Positions 32,095-35,066 of a stretch of DNA of 35,066 bases are shown here, piece after piece; the first letter of the stretch is position 1, and each line of letters opens with the position of its first letter. Source of the DNA: an uncultured Hyphomicrobiales bacterium (GTDB lineage: Bacteria; Pseudomonadota; Alphaproteobacteria; Rhizobiales; Xanthobacteraceae); the NCBI GenBank assembly GCA_903929045.1, contig CAIYTE010000013.1, positions 1 through 35,066 on the forward strand, in the 5' to 3' direction. The notes under the pieces are model-generated. The model made no database searches and was not told the DNA's origin. It was given only the letters and a program-made list of their open reading frames with translations. The position numbers and the translations under genes were made by a program.

Positions 32095-32775
32095 ATGCAC
32101 GGCACCTCCAGGTCTTCCATGGACGACGTTGTCGAATATCGCGCCCAGCTTCTGCATGGGCACGTCGCTGACCGTCTGCGCGAGATGATCATCACCGGCG
32201 AACTGGGGCCGGGGCAGGCGGTTGACGAACTGGCCTTGTCCGAAGCCTTCAAGGTGTCGCGCACGCCGTTGCGCGAGGCGCTCAAGGTGCTGGCGGCGGA
32301 AGAACTCGTGATCCTGCGACCGCGGCGCGGCGCGGTAGTGGCGCCGATGACCAGCGCCTCGGTCGATCAGAAATTCGAGGTCATCCGCCTGATCGAGGGC
32401 CATGCGGCGCGGAGCTTTTGCGAACGCGGCAACAAGGACGAGGTGGCCGAATTGCAGGCCATCCACAAAAAGCTCGCCACCGGCTTCAAGACCAAGAGCC
32501 GCAAGCTGTATTTCGAATCGAACCAGCGTTTCCATCGCCGGCTCGTGGAATTGACCGGCAACGACGAGATGGTGCGCATTCACGCCCAACTCATCACGCA
32601 TCTGCAGCGCGCGCGCTATTTTACGGGTAACCAGAAGAACTGGCGGCACCCGTTCATGACCGAACATACGGAAATCATGACGGCGCTGACGGAAGGGACG
32701 CCGGCGCAGGCCGAAGCCGTCATGCGCAGTCACGTCACTCACGTCGCCAAAACGGTGAAGGAAGTTCTGAGCTGA
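32095..32775 (+). CDS. GntR-family transcriptional regulator, FadR/FCD type
   Basis: The 226-residue regulator has an N-terminal winged helix (about 18-85: HVADRLREMIITGELGPGQAVDELALSEAFKVSRTPLREALKVLAAEELVILRPRRGAVV) and a C-terminal all-helical FCD ligand domain. Probable metal/ligand residues lie in FESNQRFHRRLVELTGN, FMTEHTEIMTAL and MRSHVTHV. Such proteins usually repress catabolic operons until a carboxylic acid binds. The adjacent operon 137 bases downstream has a promoter with a perfect palindrome over its -10 box, a likely target. ATG at 32095 is used; ATG at 32119 is an alternative. Confidence 0.93.
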   Translation: MHGTSRSSMDDVVEYRAQLLHGHVADRLREMIITGELGPGQAVDELALSEAFKVSRTPLREALKVLAAEELVILRPRRGAVVAPMTSASVDQKFEVIRLIEGHAARSFCERGNKDEVAELQAIHKKLATGFKTKSRKLYFESNQRFHRRLVELTGNDEMVRIHAQLITHLQRARYFTGNQKNWRHPFMTEHTEIMTALTEGTPAQAEAVMRSHVTHVAKTVKEVLS

Positions 32776-32794
32776 AGACCCTGCCGCCAGTTGC

Positions 32795-32827
32795 TTGACG
32801 GGCGGGGGCGACGTAATTCATAATTAC
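32795..32827 (+). promoter_or_regulatory. Promoter and palindromic operator of the FAH/aldolase operon
   Basis: TTGACG at 32795-32800 and CATAAT at 32819-32824 are separated by 18 bases and each match the sigma-70 boxes at five of six positions. GTAATT-CAT-AATTAC at 32813-32827 is a perfect 6-bp inverted repeat covering the -10 box. It is the best candidate operator for the GntR regulator encoded just upstream. Confidence 0.65.
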
Positions 32828-32912
32828 AGGTAGGCAAAAAATCTTATACGCCGATCTTTGTAACAAGCCTGCGATAAGCCTCAAAAGCCAAGTTTAGGGA
32901 AGAAACGACAAG

Positions 32913-33701
32913 ATGAAGTGGTGCCGGTTCAAGACGGATAACGGAATTTCGTTCGGGCTGATCGAAGGCGATCAGGTCACCGAGGTCGAGGGCAACCCGA
33001 TCCTCGGCGACTACAAGAAAACCTCGCGCAAGCATCCGCTGTCGAAGGTGACGCTCGACATTCCGGTCGTGCCGCCGACCTTCTACTGTGTCGGCATCAA
33101 CTACGCCAACCACGTCAAGCGCATGGCGATCAAGCGCGGCAAGGAGCCGGAATATCCGAAGAAGCCGGACATCGGCTACCGCACCAACAACGCGCTGCTG
33201 CCGCATGGCCAGCCGATCGTGAAGCCGAAAGATGCCGGCGAGAAATTCCAGTACGAGGGCGAATTGGTCGCCGTGTTCGGCAAGAAGTGCCGCAACGTCT
33301 CGAAGGAAGAGGCGCTCGACTACGTGTTCGGCTGGACCATCGGCAACGACGTTTCCGAACGCGACTGGCAGGCGGCCGACCGCACCATGTGGCGCTCCAA
33401 GAACGCCGACACCTTCAAGCCGATGGGCCCGTGGATCGAGACCGATGTCGGCGACCTCAACAAGCTGACGACCACGATCAAGGTCAACGGCGAGGTTAAG
33501 GACACATTCGCCACCAACAATATGATCTTCGACGCGCCGACCTACATCAGCACGGTCTCTAAGTACTGCACCATCTATCCCGGCGACGTGATGTGGATGG
33601 GCACCGATGGCGTGCCGGAAAACATCAAGCCGGGCGACGTCGTCGACATCGAAATCACCAATATCGGCACGCTGACCAATCCGGTCATTCTCGAAAAGTA
33701 A
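32913..33701 (+). CDS. Fumarylacetoacetate hydrolase (FAH) family protein
   Basis: This cytoplasmic enzyme of the FAH/hydratase-isomerase-decarboxylase family has 262 residues. A short N-terminal domain (MKWCRFKTDNGISFGLIEGDQVTEVEG) is followed by the catalytic fold with PPTFYCVGINYANHVKR, the metal-binding glutamates in FQYEGELVAVFGKK, GWTIGNDVSERDWQ, the FKPMGPWIE stretch, and YPGDVMWMGTDGV near the end. Family members cleave C-C bonds or isomerise acids in aromatic and sugar-acid breakdown; the exact substrate is not evident. TTTAGGGAAGAAACGACAAG precedes the ATG. The first gene after the operator-promoter, it is followed 22 bases later by a class II aldolase. Confidence 0.92.
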   Translation: MKWCRFKTDNGISFGLIEGDQVTEVEGNPILGDYKKTSRKHPLSKVTLDIPVVPPTFYCVGINYANHVKRMAIKRGKEPEYPKKPDIGYRTNNALLPHGQPIVKPKDAGEKFQYEGELVAVFGKKCRNVSKEEALDYVFGWTIGNDVSERDWQAADRTMWRSKNADTFKPMGPWIETDVGDLNKLTTTIKVNGEVKDTFATNNMIFDAPTYISTVSKYCTIYPGDVMWMGTDGVPENIKPGDVVDIEITNIGTLTNPVILEK

Positions 33702-33723
33702 GTCGAAAAACAAGGAGACGGCC

Positions 33724-34497
33724 ATGAACGTCCACGAAGGAAACCTCAAGGCATCGGCCAAGGCGCCCGCCGGCATGTCGCAGGAAGAATGGGATGCGCG
33801 CGTCGATCTCGCCGCGACCTACCGTCTCTGCCACCACTGGGGCTGGGGCGACCTGATCTATAACCACTGCTCGATGCGCGTGCCGGGCGAGCCCAACATG
33901 TTCCTGATGAAGCAGCATGAGTCGATGTGGGACGAAGTCACCGCCTCGAACCTGCGCAAGGTCGACATGACCGCCGACCTCGACGAGAAGGCTGGCGTCA
34001 ACCGTCCCGGCTTCACGCTGCACGGTGGCCTGCTGATGGGCCGCAAGGACATCAACTGCGCCGTCCACGTCCACACCGAGGTCGGCATGACCCTGTGCGG
34101 CACCAAAGGCGGCCTGCGCATGGTCTCGCAGCAGGCGCTGCGGTTCTATAACCGCGTCGGCTATCACCCCTATGAGGGCATCACCGAGGACTTCAGCGAG
34201 CGCGAGCGCATCCTCAAGCATCTCGGGCAGAACCGCGCGCTCATCATGGAAAACCACGGTTTCGTCACCGTCGGTAAAACCGCGCGCGAAGCCTTCATCC
34301 TGATGAAATACCTGATGAGCGCCGCCGACATCCAGCAGCGAATCGACGCGACCGGCAAGGGTGGCATCGAAATTCCGCCGGCGGTTTGCGAAAAGACCGC
34401 GGCGCAGTTCGAAACCCATGACGCGGGCCGCGGCTCGGCCGACTGGCCGGCCTATCTGCGTCTCATGGATAAGCACGAGCCGGGCTTCCGCGATTAA
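33724..34497 (+). CDS. Class II aldolase/adducin family protein
   Basis: This zinc-dependent aldolase or decarboxylase-like enzyme has 257 residues. The family core is clear: DLAATYRLCHHWGWGDLIYNHCSMRVP, RPGFTLHGGLLMGRKDINCAVHVHT with metal histidines 115 and 117, and ALIMENHGFVTVGKTAREAF with His178. CAAGGAGACGGCC precedes the ATG, a strong ribosome-binding site. Together with the FAH-family gene upstream it suggests breakdown of a hydroxy- or keto-acid. L-fuculose-phosphate-type aldolases and 3-oxo-acid decarboxylases share this fold, so the reaction is not assigned. Confidence 0.93.
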   Translation: MNVHEGNLKASAKAPAGMSQEEWDARVDLAATYRLCHHWGWGDLIYNHCSMRVPGEPNMFLMKQHESMWDEVTASNLRKVDMTADLDEKAGVNRPGFTLHGGLLMGRKDINCAVHVHTEVGMTLCGTKGGLRMVSQQALRFYNRVGYHPYEGITEDFSERERILKHLGQNRALIMENHGFVTVGKTAREAFILMKYLMSAADIQQRIDATGKGGIEIPPAVCEKTAAQFETHDAGRGSADWPAYLRLMDKHEPGFRD

Positions 34498-34516
34498 CGA
34501 CTAAAAATGATCAAGA

Positions 34517-34548
34517 CGGCCGCCGCGCGCAGTAACGCGTGGTGGCCG
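34517..34548. other. Stem-loop between the aldolase and the binding-protein gene
   Basis: A 13-bp stem (CGGCCGCCGCGCG with CGCGTGGTGGCCG, two G-U pairs) encloses CAGTAA. It is not followed by a T-run on the plus strand, so it is more likely an RNA processing or stability element than a terminator. Confidence 0.45.
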
Positions 34549-34606
34549 GCCTGACCGGAATACCGGCGGGCGCTTCGAGCAAAAAAAATTCCTTAGGGGG
34601 AAACAC

Positions 34607-35066
34607 ATGACTCAAGGACGCAATCCGTCTTTCGATCTTTCGCGCCGTCAGTTCGGATTGGGCGCAAGTGCTGCCGCCGGCAGTCTGTTGCTGCCGCAAA
34701 CGTCCTTCGCGCAGGACGCCTATCCGAACCGAACCGTCACCATCATCGCGCCGGCAGCCGCCGGCGGTCCGACCGACATCATCGGCCGCACATCGGCGCA
34801 GAAGCTGAGCGAGCGGCTGAAGCAGAACTTCATCGTCGAAAACAAGGGCGGCGCCGCCGGCAATCTCGGCGCGCAGGTGGTCTCCAAGGCGACGCCCGAC
34901 GGTTACACCTTGATGGTGTTCCTGGCGCCGCTGGCGCAGAACATTGCCATCTTCAAGCAGCCCGGTTTCGCCATCGAGGACTTCACGCCGATCGCGCATA
35001 TGGCGTCGGTCGATCTGGTGATGGCGGCGCGCAAGGATCTGCCCTGCAACAACCTCGAAGAGTTCA
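34607..35066 (+). CDS. Bug/TctC-family tripartite tricarboxylate binding protein (3' end outside window)
   Basis: This is the N-terminal 153 residues of a periplasmic Bug-family receptor, as used by tripartite tricarboxylate transporters. It begins MTQGRNPSFDLSRRQFGLGASAAAGSLLLPQ, a signal with a twin-arginine motif, and cleavage is likely near SFAQDA. The mature part reads YPNRTVTIIAPAAAGGPTDIIGRTSAQKLSERLKQNFIVENKGGAAGNLGAQVVSKATPDGYTLMVF, the unmistakable Bug opening with the carboxylate-binding loop. AGGGGGAAACAC precedes the ATG. It likely imports the acid degraded by the FAH and aldolase proteins encoded upstream, but membrane components TctA/TctB are not visible. Confidence 0.93.
   Translation, partial: MTQGRNPSFDLSRRQFGLGASAAAGSLLLPQTSFAQDAYPNRTVTIIAPAAAGGPTDIIGRTSAQKLSERLKQNFIVENKGGAAGNLGAQVVSKATPDGYTLMVFLAPLAQNIAIFKQPGFAIEDFTPIAHMASVDLVMAARKDLPCNNLEEF

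Overview
The window is high-GC DNA from an alphaproteobacterium, most likely of the order Hyphomicrobiales (Bradyrhizobium/Xanthobacteraceae side). The grounds are a CcrM-type GANTC methyltransferase preceded by GANTC sites and CtrA-like boxes, the cytochrome bc1 gene pair, several Tat-type signal peptides, many periplasmic solute-binding proteins, and long palindromic intergenic repeats. Genus assignment is inference. No rRNA, tRNA, CRISPR array, transposase or integrase was recognised.

Layout. 1-1.6 kb: 3' end of cytochrome b and complete cytochrome c1, closed by a strong terminator. 1.65-6.9 kb: purine salvage (mtnP, apt) interrupted by two orphan solute-binding proteins, a DUF4394 protein, a cupin and a small tautomerase. 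7-10.5 kb: a membrane diguanylate cyclase, then lemA and an M48 protease on the minus strand with a palindromic repeat between them. 10.5-14.2 kb: an intergenic region with an orphan terminator, then an autotransporter split by a one-base frameshift in a run of seven G. 14.2-20.4 kb: genome maintenance block of smc, a DsbA-like thiol oxidoreductase, a DciA/DUF721 protein and mutY. 20.4-22.9 kb: Tat-exported alpha/beta hydrolase, SMP-30 lactonase, a second palindromic repeat and a DUF892 ferritin-like protein. 23-25.8 kb: RidA, PLP aminotransferase, alpha/beta-barrel protein and CinA/PncC in one tight operon.

25.75-26.55 kb: a HigB/HigA-type toxin-antitoxin pair sits between two copies of the last 52 bases of cinA. 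The copies differ only at synonymous positions, so the pair looks inserted at the 3' end of cinA. 26.5-28.06 kb: a third, unrelated palindromic repeat, ccrM, and a divergent promoter region with three GANTC sites and two CtrA-like boxes. 28-31.3 kb: a zinc metallopeptidase followed by four genes with start/stop overlaps: two small membrane proteins, a secreted Ig-like-fold protein and an SsuA/NMT1-like binding protein. 31.3-35 kb: a binding protein without signal peptide, a GntR/FCD regulator, and a catabolic operon (FAH-family enzyme, class II aldolase, Bug/TctC binding protein, the last cut by the window end). The operon is preceded by a near-consensus promoter whose -10 box lies in a perfect palindrome.

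The observations most worth following up are the toxin-antitoxin insertion into cinA, the CtrA/GANTC control region of ccrM, the frameshifted autotransporter, the coupled four-gene operon of unknown function, and the palindromic repeats placed a few bases after stop codons.
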